Below, piece after piece: positions 52,861 through 63,300 of a DNA stretch of 64,000 nt. The DNA comes from Dyadobacter linearis. GTDB taxonomy: Bacteria > Bacteroidota > Bacteroidia > Cytophagales > Spirosomataceae. The stretch spans positions 62,001 to 126,000 of the forward strand of contig NZ_CAJRAU010000011.1 of assembly GCF_907165045.1 (NCBI RefSeq), given 5' to 3'. The notes under the pieces are model-generated. The model made no database searches. It saw nothing but the letters and a program-made list of their open reading frames with translations, and was not told where the DNA came from. Numbering within the stretch: position 1 is the first letter of the stretch; each line of letters opens with the position of its first letter. Made by a program: the position numbers and the translations under genes.

Positions 52861-53412
52861 TTAAGCCTCTGTGGAAGCCTGATAGTTGATATCGCTTTCT
52901 GCGACCTGGGTAAGCAGCTGATCGGCGGTTTTTTCTTCGGCTAGCGTTTGGCTGAGTATCTCAGCAGCGTCGGTCAGCCCCAGCGTTGTTGCCAGCTGAA
53001 CAAGCCCGCCATAAGTTGCGATCTCGTAGTGCTCCACTTTTTGGGAAGCCAGGATAATACCCACGTCGCGCGTTGAAGTGCCTTCATCGGTACTTTCGAT
53101 GATGCCTTCGCCTTCTTTGGTTAGTCCTTCCATTGCATCACATTTTTTAGCAATAGCTGCTACGCCCAGCATATCAAATACCACTTCCAGCCGGCTCACA
53201 TGCTCAATGGTTTCGGCCAAGTGGTTCTGAATAGTTGCCGCCAATTTCTCAGAATGTGCGGATTCAATCATTTTAGGAAGTGACTTAACAAGATGATTCT
53301 CTGCCCAGTAGATGTCCCGGAGTGAATCCAGAAAAAGCTCATTCAATGCGGGTTCAGCCGCGGCAGAAGTTTTGGTTGTGAATTTGGGTTCGGAACCTGT
53401 TTCGTTTTTCAT
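52861..53412 (-). CDS. DUF892 (YciE/YciF) ferritin-like protein
   Basis: 183 residues from the ATG at 53412 (MKNETGSEPKFTTK); the longer frame to 53562 adds unlikely sequence. Four-helix ferritin-like body: LNELFLDSLRDIYWAENHLV, LAETIEHVSRLEVVFDMLGV, SQKVEHYEIATYGGLVQLA and ILSQTLAEEKTADQLLTQVA, with Glu/His metal ligands in each. Members respond to stress. Coupled by position to the catalase gene. Confidence 0.9.
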   Translation of the reverse strand: MKNETGSEPKFTTKTSAAAEPALNELFLDSLRDIYWAENHLVKSLPKMIESAHSEKLAATIQNHLAETIEHVSRLEVVFDMLGVAAIAKKCDAMEGLTKEGEGIIESTDEGTSTRDVGIILASQKVEHYEIATYGGLVQLATTLGLTDAAEILSQTLAEEKTADQLLTQVAESDINYQASTEA

Positions 53413-53573
53413 AGTGATTGTAGTTTGTATTTCGGGCGTACTATACAAATCACGTACCAGTACATTCCGGGGCAGACCATTAAAAACAGAAGGCCGGCTG
53501 CTTTTATCTCCGGCCGTCTGTTTGATGGCGTGCATCGAATACAAATTGATCCGATTTAACAAAAGCCAGCATT

Positions 53574-54122
53574 ATGATGAATAGAAGAGAGGCGATTCAG
53601 CGGGTGGCCCTGCTGATCGGCGGAACGTTTTCAGCGCCCACCTTGCTGGCAATGGAAAATTGGGATAATACCAAAAATGCGTCTGGCAGGGCTATCAATC
53701 TGAGCGATCAGCAGAAACTGATCATCGCCGAGGTTGCCGAAATGATCATTCCCAAAACCAGTACCCCCGGCGCGAAGGATGCGGGTGTCCCCGAATTTAT
53801 CGTGATGATGCTGCGCGACTGTTACAAAACCCCTGAACAAACCATTTTTTCAGAAGGTATTCAGGATCTTGAAAAAAAGGGTTTTCTCGAATCAGACGCT
53901 GCCAAACGGGTTGAGCTATTAACACAAATAGAAAGTGACGCTGCCAGGCAAATCGCCGCTGCTTCCAAAGTCCTGCCCTACTGGCGGCTGATGAAAGAGC
54001 TGACCATGCTGGGTTACTTCACCTCCGAACAAGGTATCAGATCTTCATTTGACTACACACCCATACCTGGCAAACTGGAAATGATCCAGCTGAAACCCAA
54101 TCAAAAATCCTTCGCCTATTAG
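53574..54122 (+). CDS. Gluconate 2-dehydrogenase subunit 3-family protein
   Basis: 182 residues. N-terminus MMNRREAIQRVALLIGGTFS has a Tat-like or hydrophobic signal. The body contains LIIAEVAEMIIPKTSTPGAK, then VPEFIVMMLRDCYKTPEQ, the family's usual sequence. It is the small subunit for the flavoprotein encoded 13 bases downstream. Divergent from the DUF892 gene. Confidence 0.9.
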   Translation: MMNRREAIQRVALLIGGTFSAPTLLAMENWDNTKNASGRAINLSDQQKLIIAEVAEMIIPKTSTPGAKDAGVPEFIVMMLRDCYKTPEQTIFSEGIQDLEKKGFLESDAAKRVELLTQIESDAARQIAAASKVLPYWRLMKELTMLGYFTSEQGIRSSFDYTPIPGKLEMIQLKPNQKSFAY

Positions 54123-54134
54123 TCCGCTAACACC

Positions 54135-55850
54135 ATGAACCTGAATTTGAAAGCCAATAAAATAAATACTTACGATGCCATCGTGGTCGGGTCGGGCATG
54201 ACCGGCGGCATGGCGGCCAAGGAACTTACCGAGCGCGGTATGCAAGTGCTGATGATCGAGCGCGGCCGGGAAGTGAAGCATATTGAAGACTATGATACGG
54301 CAATGAAAGCGCCCTGGGAATTTGAACACCGGGGAAAGGTTTCTGTTCAATCCGCCGAAGAATACTGGGCCAACAGCCGATTTGGTACCCTTGCAAATGA
54401 GGAGACCGGAGGTTTTTTTACCGATGATAAAAAGAATCCGTACATAGAAAAGCGGCCGTTTGACTGGATCCGCGCCTACCATACAGGCGGGAAATCCATG
54501 CACTGGGGACGACAATCCTACCGGATGAACAGGCAGGATTTTGAGGCCAATGCCAAAGAAGGTATCGCCATCGACTGGCCGATCCGCTACGAAGACCTGG
54601 AACCCTGGTACACGCACGTTGAGAAATTCGTGGGTATCAGCGGTCAGGCCGAAGGCTGGGAAGTACTGCCCGACGGCCACTACCTGCCCGCCATGCCGAT
54701 GAGCGCCCCCGAGCTTTATTTCAGGGAAACGATGATGCAGAAGCTGAAACGCCCGGTAACGATCGGCCGGATCGCCAATCTGACCAAGCCACAACCCTGG
54801 CATACCGATTTAGGACGCGCTTCGTGCCAGTACCGAAGCAAATGTGCCCGAGGCTGTCCTTACGGAGGCTATTACAGCTCATTATCAGGTTCCATACCGG
54901 CTGCTCGTAAAACTGAGAAACTTACCATGCTGCACGACACGATCGTCAGCGAAGTGATTTATGATGACAAAACAAAGAAGGCGAAAGGCGTACGCGTGAT
55001 CAATCAGAATACGATGGCTGTGGAGGAATTCTTTGCAAAGATCATATTCCTGAATGCGGGCTCGATGAACTCGGCTGCATTGCTGCTCAATTCAAAATCC
55101 GACCGCTTCCCGACAGGGCTGGGCAACGATAGCGATCAGGTTGGCCGCAATATCATGGACCATCACCTGGGCGTGGGCGCCAATGCTACCGTGGAAGGTT
55201 TTGAGAACGACTACGTATTCGGACAGCGGCCGAATGCACTGTATATACCCAGGTTCAGAAACTGGGGCGCAGACAAAAAGCAGTTTCTGCGGGGTTATGG
55301 CTACCAGGGCGGCGCGAGTAAAAGCGACTGGAAACGCGGGATCACGATGAACGGTTTCGGCGCTGACTTTAAAGAAGATATGACCCGGCCCGGCACCTGG
55401 ACAATGGGTTTTGGCGGTTTCGGCGAAATATTGCCGGACCCTTCCAACCGGATGATTTTAGACAAAGAGAAAAAAGACAAATGGGGCATCCCGCTAATTG
55501 TTTTTGACGCTGCTTTTGGGGAAAATGAACTGACCATGCGGAAAGATATGATGGAATCGGCTGTGGAAATGCTCGAAGTTGCGGGCTTCAAAAATGTGGC
55601 GGGCTTCAACCGTACAGACACGCACCCGGGGCTGGGCATTCACGATATGGGCACGGCGCGGATGGGGAAAGATGCAAAAACATCTGTATTGAACAAATAC
55701 AACCAGCTTCACGCATGTAAGAATGTGTTTGTCACCGACGGAGCTGCCATGGTTTCCTCTTCCTGCGTAAATCCTTCCATTACCTACATGGCAATGACCG
55801 CCCGCGCGGCCAATCATGCCGTGGAGGAATTAAAAAAGCAGAATTTGTAG
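54135..55850 (+). CDS. GMC-family oxidoreductase (flavoprotein subunit)
   Basis: 571 residues. The FAD motif is VVGSGMTGGMAAKELTERGM near 17-36, followed by RPFDWIRAYHTGGKSMHWGR. The C-terminal half has HDMGTARMGKDAKTSVLNKY and VFVTDGAAMVSSSCVNPSIT, the GMC_oxred_C signatures. It oxidises a sugar or alcohol; electrons likely pass to a cytochrome c. Co-transcribed with the small subunit. No cytochrome subunit follows; the dihaem cytochrome at 47014 is a possible partner, by guess. Confidence 0.93.
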   Translation: MNLNLKANKINTYDAIVVGSGMTGGMAAKELTERGMQVLMIERGREVKHIEDYDTAMKAPWEFEHRGKVSVQSAEEYWANSRFGTLANEETGGFFTDDKKNPYIEKRPFDWIRAYHTGGKSMHWGRQSYRMNRQDFEANAKEGIAIDWPIRYEDLEPWYTHVEKFVGISGQAEGWEVLPDGHYLPAMPMSAPELYFRETMMQKLKRPVTIGRIANLTKPQPWHTDLGRASCQYRSKCARGCPYGGYYSSLSGSIPAARKTEKLTMLHDTIVSEVIYDDKTKKAKGVRVINQNTMAVEEFFAKIIFLNAGSMNSAALLLNSKSDRFPTGLGNDSDQVGRNIMDHHLGVGANATVEGFENDYVFGQRPNALYIPRFRNWGADKKQFLRGYGYQGGASKSDWKRGITMNGFGADFKEDMTRPGTWTMGFGGFGEILPDPSNRMILDKEKKDKWGIPLIVFDAAFGENELTMRKDMMESAVEMLEVAGFKNVAGFNRTDTHPGLGIHDMGTARMGKDAKTSVLNKYNQLHACKNVFVTDGAAMVSSSCVNPSITYMAMTARAANHAVEELKKQNL

Positions 55851-55933
55851 TCAGTAACAGCCGTATTTCCAACACAGGGCATTTTTTCGTTAACCAAAAA
55901 AAAGTAAATTGAGCAGAGGTAAAGTAAAGAATC

Positions 55934-58900
55934 TTGCGTCTGCTTAAAGAACTCCTCTTCCTATTTTGCATTTCAATGTTGCCCGGGCTCGTTTCGGGGC
56001 AATCCGACCAGTTACGTTTTCTGAAACTGGATGTAAAAAATGGGCTTTCCAATAACCACCCTACCTGCTTTTTACTTGATAGTCATGGTTTTATGTGGGT
56101 GGGCACCAATGCGGGACTGAACCGTTACGATGGTTACGAATTCAAGGTTTTCAAAAACGATCCGGCCGATAGTACCAGCTTGCGAAGCAATAGCATCCGT
56201 AGTTTGTGGGAAGGTCCGGAAGGGAAAATATGGGCCGGATCGAATACAGAAAACAGCGTTTACGACCCGTTGACAGAGAAATTTGCCAGCGACACACAGA
56301 CGGAATTAAAAAAGCTGGGAATACCTGCCGGTTTTATCCGGACCATTCACAAAGACAAAATCGGGCAGTACTGGTTTGCGCAGGCAAAAAACGGCTTGTT
56401 TGTAGTTCCGCCGGGTAGTGGCGGCAAGACCATTCACCTGCGGCATTCGGCGCAGGATCCCAGAAGCATTGCGAGCAACGAAATATCGGCGATCAGCGAC
56501 AGCCCGGATAAGCACTTATGGATCATTCACCGGAACGGGATATTGGAAAAGATCAACCCCAAGACCCGAAAAGTAATCTGGCGGTCGGATTATCTGGCCA
56601 AAAAACACCAGAACAGGTCGCTTAACTATGGGATAACAGTCGATTCGGACGGTGAGTTATGGTTGTATGCGATCAGGGAAAACCTGGGGATCTATCGTTT
56701 CAATCCTACTGACCTGTCTTTCTCATTTTACAATAAAACAAATGGCTCCCCGCGACTCAACTCCGATATTATTCAGGGAGTAGTGCAGGACAACCAGGGA
56801 AGAATGTGGATCGGGGTGGATCATGGCGGTATTAATTTGCTCGACAAGAAAAGCAAAACGATCAGCTACATTCTGCCCGACGACGACGACAGGAATGCGA
56901 TCAGTCAGAATACCTTTAATGCGATTTACAGGGACCACTCAGGGGTGATCTGGGTAGGTACTTACAAAGACGGCGTGAATTATTATCACGAAGATATTTT
57001 CCCGTTTCCCCTCTTCAAGCACAAACGCGCTGATCCGACGAGTTTACCTTATAATGACCTGAACCGGTTTCTGGAAGACCAGAAAGGGAATATCTGGATG
57101 GGTTCAAACGGAGGCGGACTGATCTATTTTGACAGGCAAAAAAACACCTACAAGCAGTACCTGAATAACCCGGCCGATCCCAATAGTCTGGGTGCCAATG
57201 TGATTATCAGTCTTTTTCTTGATAAAAAGAATGTGCTCTGGATCGGGACCTATTTCGGCGGTCTTACTTCATTTGACGGGACCCGCTTTACGACTTACCG
57301 GCATAACCCGGCTGACCCGGCCAGCTTGTCGCACCACAGCGTGTGGGAGATCAAAGAGGATTCGCGCGGAAATCTCTGGATCGGCACACTGGACGGCGGA
57401 TTGGAGCTTTTCGACCGTAGTACCGGCAAATTTGCGCACTTTCCTGCCCGCGCCGCCAACTCCGTTCACGATGCCTACATCAGCGAAATCACCGAAGATA
57501 ACAGGGGAAATTTGTGGATCGGGACATCTTTCGGGGTCGATGTACGTGATGCAGTTTCGGGGAAGTTTACCAATTACCATTATGAACCGAATGCGCCCGG
57601 CAGTATCAGCAACAACATTGTGCACGCTATTATACAGGATTCCAAAAACAGGATCTGGGTCGGCACGCAGGATGGACTTAATTTATTTGACCCATTAAAA
57701 AAGCAGTTCAGGATATTTAAACAAGCTCAGGGACTTCCGCACAACTCGATTCTGTCTGTGATCGAGGACGATTCGGGCGATCTCTGGATTGCTACGCCTT
57801 ACGGGCTGGCCCGGACCCAGCTTACTGAAACCAAAACCGGTCTCCAAGTGCAGTTTATCAATTATGATGAAAGCGACGGATTGCAGGGGTCGGAATTCAC
57901 TGAAAACGCAGCATTGAAAACGCGATCGGGTGAGCTGTTTTTTGGCGGTGCGCGTGGTTATAACCGTTTTCGTCCCGAAGAAATCCTGCCCAAAGCCATT
58001 TTCCGGAAGGTGGTTTTGTCCTCATTTTCTGTTTTTAATAAAAAGCTCAATGCGCACGATCAGCTGGAAGGCGACCGGGCGATACTGTCAAAAGCCATTT
58101 CAGAGACTGAAAAAATCGTTCTGCCGCATAGTGCTAATATTTTTGCATTGGACTTCACAGTTCTTGACTTTTTTCATCCTCAAAAGATTCGCTACCAGTA
58201 TAAACTGGAAGGTTTTAACGATGATTGGGTACACGCATCTTCCACTTCGCGCACGGCTTCCTATACCAACCTTGACCCGGGCACTTACGTTTTCAGGGTA
58301 AAAGCGTCCAATGAAAATGGCGGCTGGAATAGTGATGAAACGACCCTTGAAATTCAGATACTACCGCCCTGGTGGAACGCTCCTGTTGCCAGGCTCTCCT
58401 ATCTGCTTCTATTCATTTTCGCATTGTATCTGGCCGGTAAAACAATCCGCAAAAAGGAGCGGGAGCGGTATCTGATCGAGCAGGAAAGAAGGGAATCCAG
58501 GCGGCTGCGGGAGATGAATGATGTGAAGATCAGGTTCTTTACCAATATGAGCCACGAGTTCAGAACGCCGCTGTCGCTGATACTGTCGCCGCTGGAAAAG
58601 ATCCTGAAAGACAACCCCGACTCGCCACTTCAAAATCAGATGCAGCTGATGCAACGCAATGCGAAAAGACTGCTCAACCTGGTCAACCAACTGCTCGATT
58701 TCCGCAAGCTGGAAGTAAGCGGGATCAAGTTCTCCCCGACCGAGGGCGACATTATTCACTTCATCAGGGAGGCAACTTTTTCATTTACGGATATCTCCCA
58801 GAAAAAGCAGATCAGCCTGTCATTTAAGTCTTCAATGGACAGCTTGAATACTTCTTTTGATGAGGATAAGTTGGAAAAGATATTGTTCAACCTGCTTTCG

Positions 58901-60073
58901 AATGCATTCAAGTTTACGCCTGAAAACGGCGAGGTGAGCGTGGAGATTGCGAGCGCGCAACTTCCGCATTCAGGCGATAAATCCTGGCTGGAAATCAGCG
59001 TTTGCGATACGGGGATCGGCATTCCGGAAGAAAAGCAGGAGAGAGTTTTCGAGAGCTTTTTCCAGAATGACCTGCCGGCGGGCCTGCTCAACCAGGGCAG
59101 CGGGATCGGGCTTTCCATTACCAAAGAATTTGTAAGCCTGCACGGCGGCGCGATCTCAGTCAAGAGTCAGCCTGGCGAGGGTAGTTGTTTCAAAGTAATG
59201 CTTCCCGTTCAAAAAGCGCAGAATGCAACATTATCTATATTAGAAACTGCGCCTGCGCCGGTTACGCCACCTGTTCAGGTAAGCGAGCGCAGCCAGCACG
59301 ATAGCGGGCTGCCGGTTTTGCTTCTCGTGGAGGATAACGAAGATTTTCTTTTCTATTTAAAAGACAATCTCAAAGAGCTTTATCACATTATAGAAGCCAA
59401 AAATGGCTCGGAGGGCTGGACGAGGGCTACTGCTGTGATTCCCGATCTGATCGTGACCGACGTAACCATGCCCGAAATGGACGGAATGGAACTGGTAAGG
59501 CGGCTCAAAAATGACGAGCGGACCCAGCACATTCCACTGGTGCTGCTCACGGCAGGCACTTCGCCCGACCAGCATCTGGCAGGTTACGAGCTGGGCATTC
59601 ATGATTATATTGAAAAACCGTTCAATTTCGAGATCCTGCAATTCCGCCTTTCCAATATCCTCAAACAGCAGGAAGCGGCGCGCAAAACTTTCAGTCAGCA
59701 GATCGCGATCAAAGGAAGGGATATTGCGATCAGCAGCCGGGACGAAAATCTGGTCAGGCAGGTGATTGCGATCGTGGAAGAGAATATTGGCAATGCCGAG
59801 TTTTCCGTCGAGGCGCTGAGCCGCGAGGTCGGCATGAGTCGTATACACCTGTACCGTAAGCTGAATGCGATCTCGGGCAAAACGCCGGTCGAATTTATCC
59901 GCTCGATCCGAATGGAGCGCGCCGCACGACTTCTCGAACAAAGCCAGCTTACCATTTCTGAAATCGCTTATCAGGTTGGTTTCAACAATCCCAAGTATTT
60001 TGCCAGGCAATTCAAGGACGAATTTGGCGAGCTTCCCTCGGTCTATCTGAGCAGGAATAAGAATAACACTTAA
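55934..60073 (+). CDS. Hybrid two-component system regulator (HTCS)
   Basis: 1379 residues from a TTG at 55934 that gives a signal peptide (MRLLKELLFLFCISMLPGLV). Order: periplasmic two-bladed propellers of Reg_prop repeats (about 35-700; e.g. HGFMWVGTNAGLNRYDGYEF), Y_Y_Y domain (about 745-810), TM near 815-835, HisKA with FFTNMSHEFRTPLSLIL (His of phosphorylation), HATPase (LLSNAFKFTPENGEVSVEIA), REC domain (LLLVEDNEDFLFYL; phospho-Asp in VTDVTMPEMDGM), AraC-type HTH at the C-terminus (VGMSRIHLYRKLNAISGKTP). It senses glycan fragments and controls the neighbouring susC/susD. The rare start codon is unusual. Confidence 0.95.
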   Translation: MRLLKELLFLFCISMLPGLVSGQSDQLRFLKLDVKNGLSNNHPTCFLLDSHGFMWVGTNAGLNRYDGYEFKVFKNDPADSTSLRSNSIRSLWEGPEGKIWAGSNTENSVYDPLTEKFASDTQTELKKLGIPAGFIRTIHKDKIGQYWFAQAKNGLFVVPPGSGGKTIHLRHSAQDPRSIASNEISAISDSPDKHLWIIHRNGILEKINPKTRKVIWRSDYLAKKHQNRSLNYGITVDSDGELWLYAIRENLGIYRFNPTDLSFSFYNKTNGSPRLNSDIIQGVVQDNQGRMWIGVDHGGINLLDKKSKTISYILPDDDDRNAISQNTFNAIYRDHSGVIWVGTYKDGVNYYHEDIFPFPLFKHKRADPTSLPYNDLNRFLEDQKGNIWMGSNGGGLIYFDRQKNTYKQYLNNPADPNSLGANVIISLFLDKKNVLWIGTYFGGLTSFDGTRFTTYRHNPADPASLSHHSVWEIKEDSRGNLWIGTLDGGLELFDRSTGKFAHFPARAANSVHDAYISEITEDNRGNLWIGTSFGVDVRDAVSGKFTNYHYEPNAPGSISNNIVHAIIQDSKNRIWVGTQDGLNLFDPLKKQFRIFKQAQGLPHNSILSVIEDDSGDLWIATPYGLARTQLTETKTGLQVQFINYDESDGLQGSEFTENAALKTRSGELFFGGARGYNRFRPEEILPKAIFRKVVLSSFSVFNKKLNAHDQLEGDRAILSKAISETEKIVLPHSANIFALDFTVLDFFHPQKIRYQYKLEGFNDDWVHASSTSRTASYTNLDPGTYVFRVKASNENGGWNSDETTLEIQILPPWWNAPVARLSYLLLFIFALYLAGKTIRKKERERYLIEQERRESRRLREMNDVKIRFFTNMSHEFRTPLSLILSPLEKILKDNPDSPLQNQMQLMQRNAKRLLNLVNQLLDFRKLEVSGIKFSPTEGDIIHFIREATFSFTDISQKKQISLSFKSSMDSLNTSFDEDKLEKILFNLLSNAFKFTPENGEVSVEIASAQLPHSGDKSWLEISVCDTGIGIPEEKQERVFESFFQNDLPAGLLNQGSGIGLSITKEFVSLHGGAISVKSQPGEGSCFKVMLPVQKAQNATLSILETAPAPVTPPVQVSERSQHDSGLPVLLLVEDNEDFLFYLKDNLKELYHIIEAKNGSEGWTRATAVIPDLIVTDVTMPEMDGMELVRRLKNDERTQHIPLVLLTAGTSPDQHLAGYELGIHDYIEKPFNFEILQFRLSNILKQQEAARKTFSQQIAIKGRDIAISSRDENLVRQVIAIVEENIGNAEFSVEALSREVGMSRIHLYRKLNAISGKTPVEFIRSIRMERAARLLEQSQLTISEIAYQVGFNNPKYFARQFKDEFGELPSVYLSRNKNNT

Positions 60074-60140
60074 TATCCCCGCGATCCCCGTTAACGGGTT
60101 CCAACGCTTCAAAAATCACGTTCAGGTAACTTTTGATACA

Positions 60141-60160
60141 GTACAATGTAACATTTGTAC
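60141..60160. promoter_or_regulatory. Imperfect palindrome upstream of susC
   Basis: GTACAA (60141-60146) and TTGTAC (60155-60160) form 6-bp arms around TGTAACAT, in the 298-base gap between HTCS and susC. Possible regulator binding site. Confidence 0.4.
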
Positions 60161-60184
60161 CCGGTGCATTTGCCCTGCAATCCT

Positions 60185-60192
60185 TATTTTTG
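60185..60192 (+). promoter_or_regulatory. -7-like box upstream of susC
   Basis: TATTTTTG fits TAnnTTTG. No TTG at the standard spacing, and it lies about 180 bases before the ATG, so it would give a long leader. Confidence 0.3.
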
Positions 60193-60223
60193 CAATACCG
60201 GTGACAAAAATAATATTTCACTA

Positions 60224-60256
60224 TTATTCAAAAGTTCAATACATAATTTTGAATAA
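60224..60256. repeat. 10-bp inverted repeat upstream of susC
   Basis: TTATTCAAAA (60224-60233) and TTTTGAATAA (60247-60256) match perfectly with a 13-base spacer, centred about 130 bases before the susC start. A likely operator, possibly for the HTCS AraC domain. Confidence 0.6.
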
Positions 60257-60371
60257 CTTTAATAAACTGATCGATTTGGCAATATTCTTGCACTTATACC
60301 AGAATAAAGTAAATTTTTCAGCAAACCTTTCCTTCTAATTTATCAGTTGTTTTACCTATACCAATAATCTA

Positions 60372-63300
60372 ATGAGAAAACTTGTATTTGGCTTGCTGCT
60401 ACTGCTAAGCTTTTCGGAGGTCTATGCACAGACCAAGATCTCCGGAAAGGTAACAGGCGGCGCAGGTAACCCTCCTCTCCCGGGCGTTACTGTTGTAGTA
60501 AAGGGATCGAAAACGGGCACGACTACCGACACGGAAGGTGCATTCAGCATTGCAGTTCCAGGACCAGGAACGGTACTGAGCATCTCTTACATCGGGTATG
60601 TAAAGCAGGAGATCGAAGTGGGCAACAAGACTTATTTCGACATTACACTTCTGGAAGACGCTACCTCACTTTCCGAAGTGGTGGTGACCGCGCTGGGTAT
60701 TCAGCGGGAGAAAAAATCGCTGGGCTATGCGATCCAGGAAATCCAGGGATCGGCATTATCTGACGCAAAAGAGACCAACCTGGCAAATGCATTCACGGGT
60801 AAAGTTGCCGGCTTGCAGGTAGTAAGGTCCAGTAACGGTGCCGGCGGATCTTCCAAGATTGTATTACGCGGGAATACCTCACTGACCGGCAGCAACCAGC
60901 CGCTGATCGTGGTGGACGGTATCCCGATCGACAACTTCACAGGTACCACAGAAAATGGTTACTGGGGCGCTGGCCTGGATCTGGGAAACGGACTCGGCGA
61001 TATCAGCGCGGAGGATATCGAATCCATGAGCGTACTGAAAGGACCTTCTGCTGCGGCATTGTACGGTTCGCGCGCAGGTAACGGGGTTATTCTGATCACG
61101 ACCAAATCCGGACGGAAACAGCCGGGGCTGGGTATCACATTCTCTACGACCCTGGGCACTGAGAATATCTTTATCAAACCTGAACTCCAGAATACATTCG
61201 GACAGGGTACTGATAATATTTACAATGCGATGAATACCACCAGCTGGGGCCCAAAAGTGGAGGGACAATCAGTGACCAAGTGGGACAGCACGCAGGCGCC
61301 TCTGGCTATTCACGACAATGTCAATGCATTTTTGAGGTCTGGTTCGAGTCAAAATTATAGTCTTGGCCTGCAACAGCAATACGGATCAACTGCGGTTTTT
61401 GCATCACTTAACTACCTGGAAGACAGAAGTATTATTCCCGGAAACAAACTGACGCGCCTGAACTTCACCTCGAAGGCCACTACGCATTTCGGCAAGGAAA
61501 GCCGCTGGACGAGCGACATTAAAATGGCATACAACAATACCTCAGGTTACAACCGGCCGATCAATGGTCGGGACAACAGCAGCGTGTTCGTATTATATAT
61601 GTTGCCGCGGAGTTTGGATATCACCGATTTCAGCGCTGCTACCAATGAATTTGGGAAAATGCTCTGGTACCCGGGCGCGCCGGGCTCGCAGTCCAACCCC
61701 TACTGGCTCAGCAAATACAACCTCAACAATGATACGCGTAACCGTTTCATCATGAACGGATCGTTGAAATATGCATTTACAGACTGGCTGGATGCGGAAG
61801 TGAAAGCAGGAGGTGATTTATACACAACCAATACCGAACGCAAAACCTACGCAGGCGGCCCGCTTTCCAACTCCTATTCGCTGGGCAAGCAAACTTTCAG
61901 CGAAACCAATTACAGCGCATTGATCAAAGCGACCAAAGATGAAGTATTCGGTCAGCTGGGAGGTACCTTTACATTAGGTGGTAACTTAATGCAGCAGAAG
62001 TATAGCTCCCTTACGGTGAATACGGGCGCATTGGAGGTTCCTAACCTTTTTACACCTACCAATTCAGCGGCAGCTCCGCAGGTTTGGCCGGGTTACAGCC
62101 GCAAAAAGATCAACTCCGTTTACGGTTCTCTGGGAATAAATTATGCAGGCTGGATCTACTTTGATGTGACGGCGCGTAATGACTGGTCTTCTGCGTTGAT
62201 CGAAGAAAACCGCTCCTATTTCTATCCTTCGTACAGCCTTTCTTATGTAGTAACGGATATGCTTGATAAAATGGGCACTACCCTGCCGCTCTGGATCAAC
62301 TACGCCAAGCTGCGCGGCTCTTATGCGACGGTGGGAAATGACCTGGCGCCTTACCAGCTTTACAATGGGTATAATATTTCCAAAGATCCATTGAGCAATA
62401 CGATCGCGGTACGGCAATCGCTGCTGAAAAGTTCGGGCGTACGCAGCGAATTGATCAAAAATCTGGAACTGGGAACTGAATTGAAGCTGCTCAACAACAG
62501 GCTGAGATTGGACTTTACCTGGTACAAATCCAATGCGACGCGCCAGTTGATCGATATTCCGATGGACCCGATGAGCGGCTATTCGAACATGAAAGTGAAT
62601 GCGGGTAATATTCAGAACAAAGGGATCGAGATTATGGCTGACCTGGGTATTTTAACCAAACCGACTTCCCTGAACTGGTCGTTGACAGCGAACTTCTCTA
62701 AAAACGAAAATAAGATCATCGATATCGCCAAAGACCTGGGCGTGAATGAATACCAGCTTGGTGCATTCGATGATCTGTTTATCAGAGCGACCACCGACGG
62801 ATTGTACGGGGATATTTACGGAACCCAGTTTCTGCGCGTGAAAGATCAGGCCAGCCCGCATTTTGGCAAAATGGTGCTGACAGCCGAAGGACTTCCGCAG
62901 CGTGACGCGACGATCGTGAAGCTGGGTAACCAGCAGGCAAAAGGACTTTTGGGCATTTCCAATAACTTCTCTTACCAGGGAATCGGGCTCTCCTTCCTGA
63001 TCGATGCGCGTCTGGGCGGCGAAATATTCTCTGCATCCAATGTGGGTCTGCAATCGGCGGGAGCTGCGGCAGTAACTGCGCCGGGCGGCGAAAGACCTGA
63101 ATTTGTGGTGGACGGTGTTGTGATGGGAGAAGGAGATCAGGCGACGGTCAATACCGAACCGGTTACCCAGCAGCAATATTGGAGCACGGTTTCTACCCTG
63201 AATAACCTGGGTGTAGGCGAAGCTTACGTGTACGATGCGACCAATATCCGTTTGAGAAACGTGATGCTCAGTTACAGTCTTCCTAAAAAGCTATTGGGCA

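Noticed and set aside
55934..55936. A second, ATG start for the HTCS gene
   Set aside because: The first in-frame ATG (codon 15) would cut off most of the signal peptide, so the TTG is preferred.
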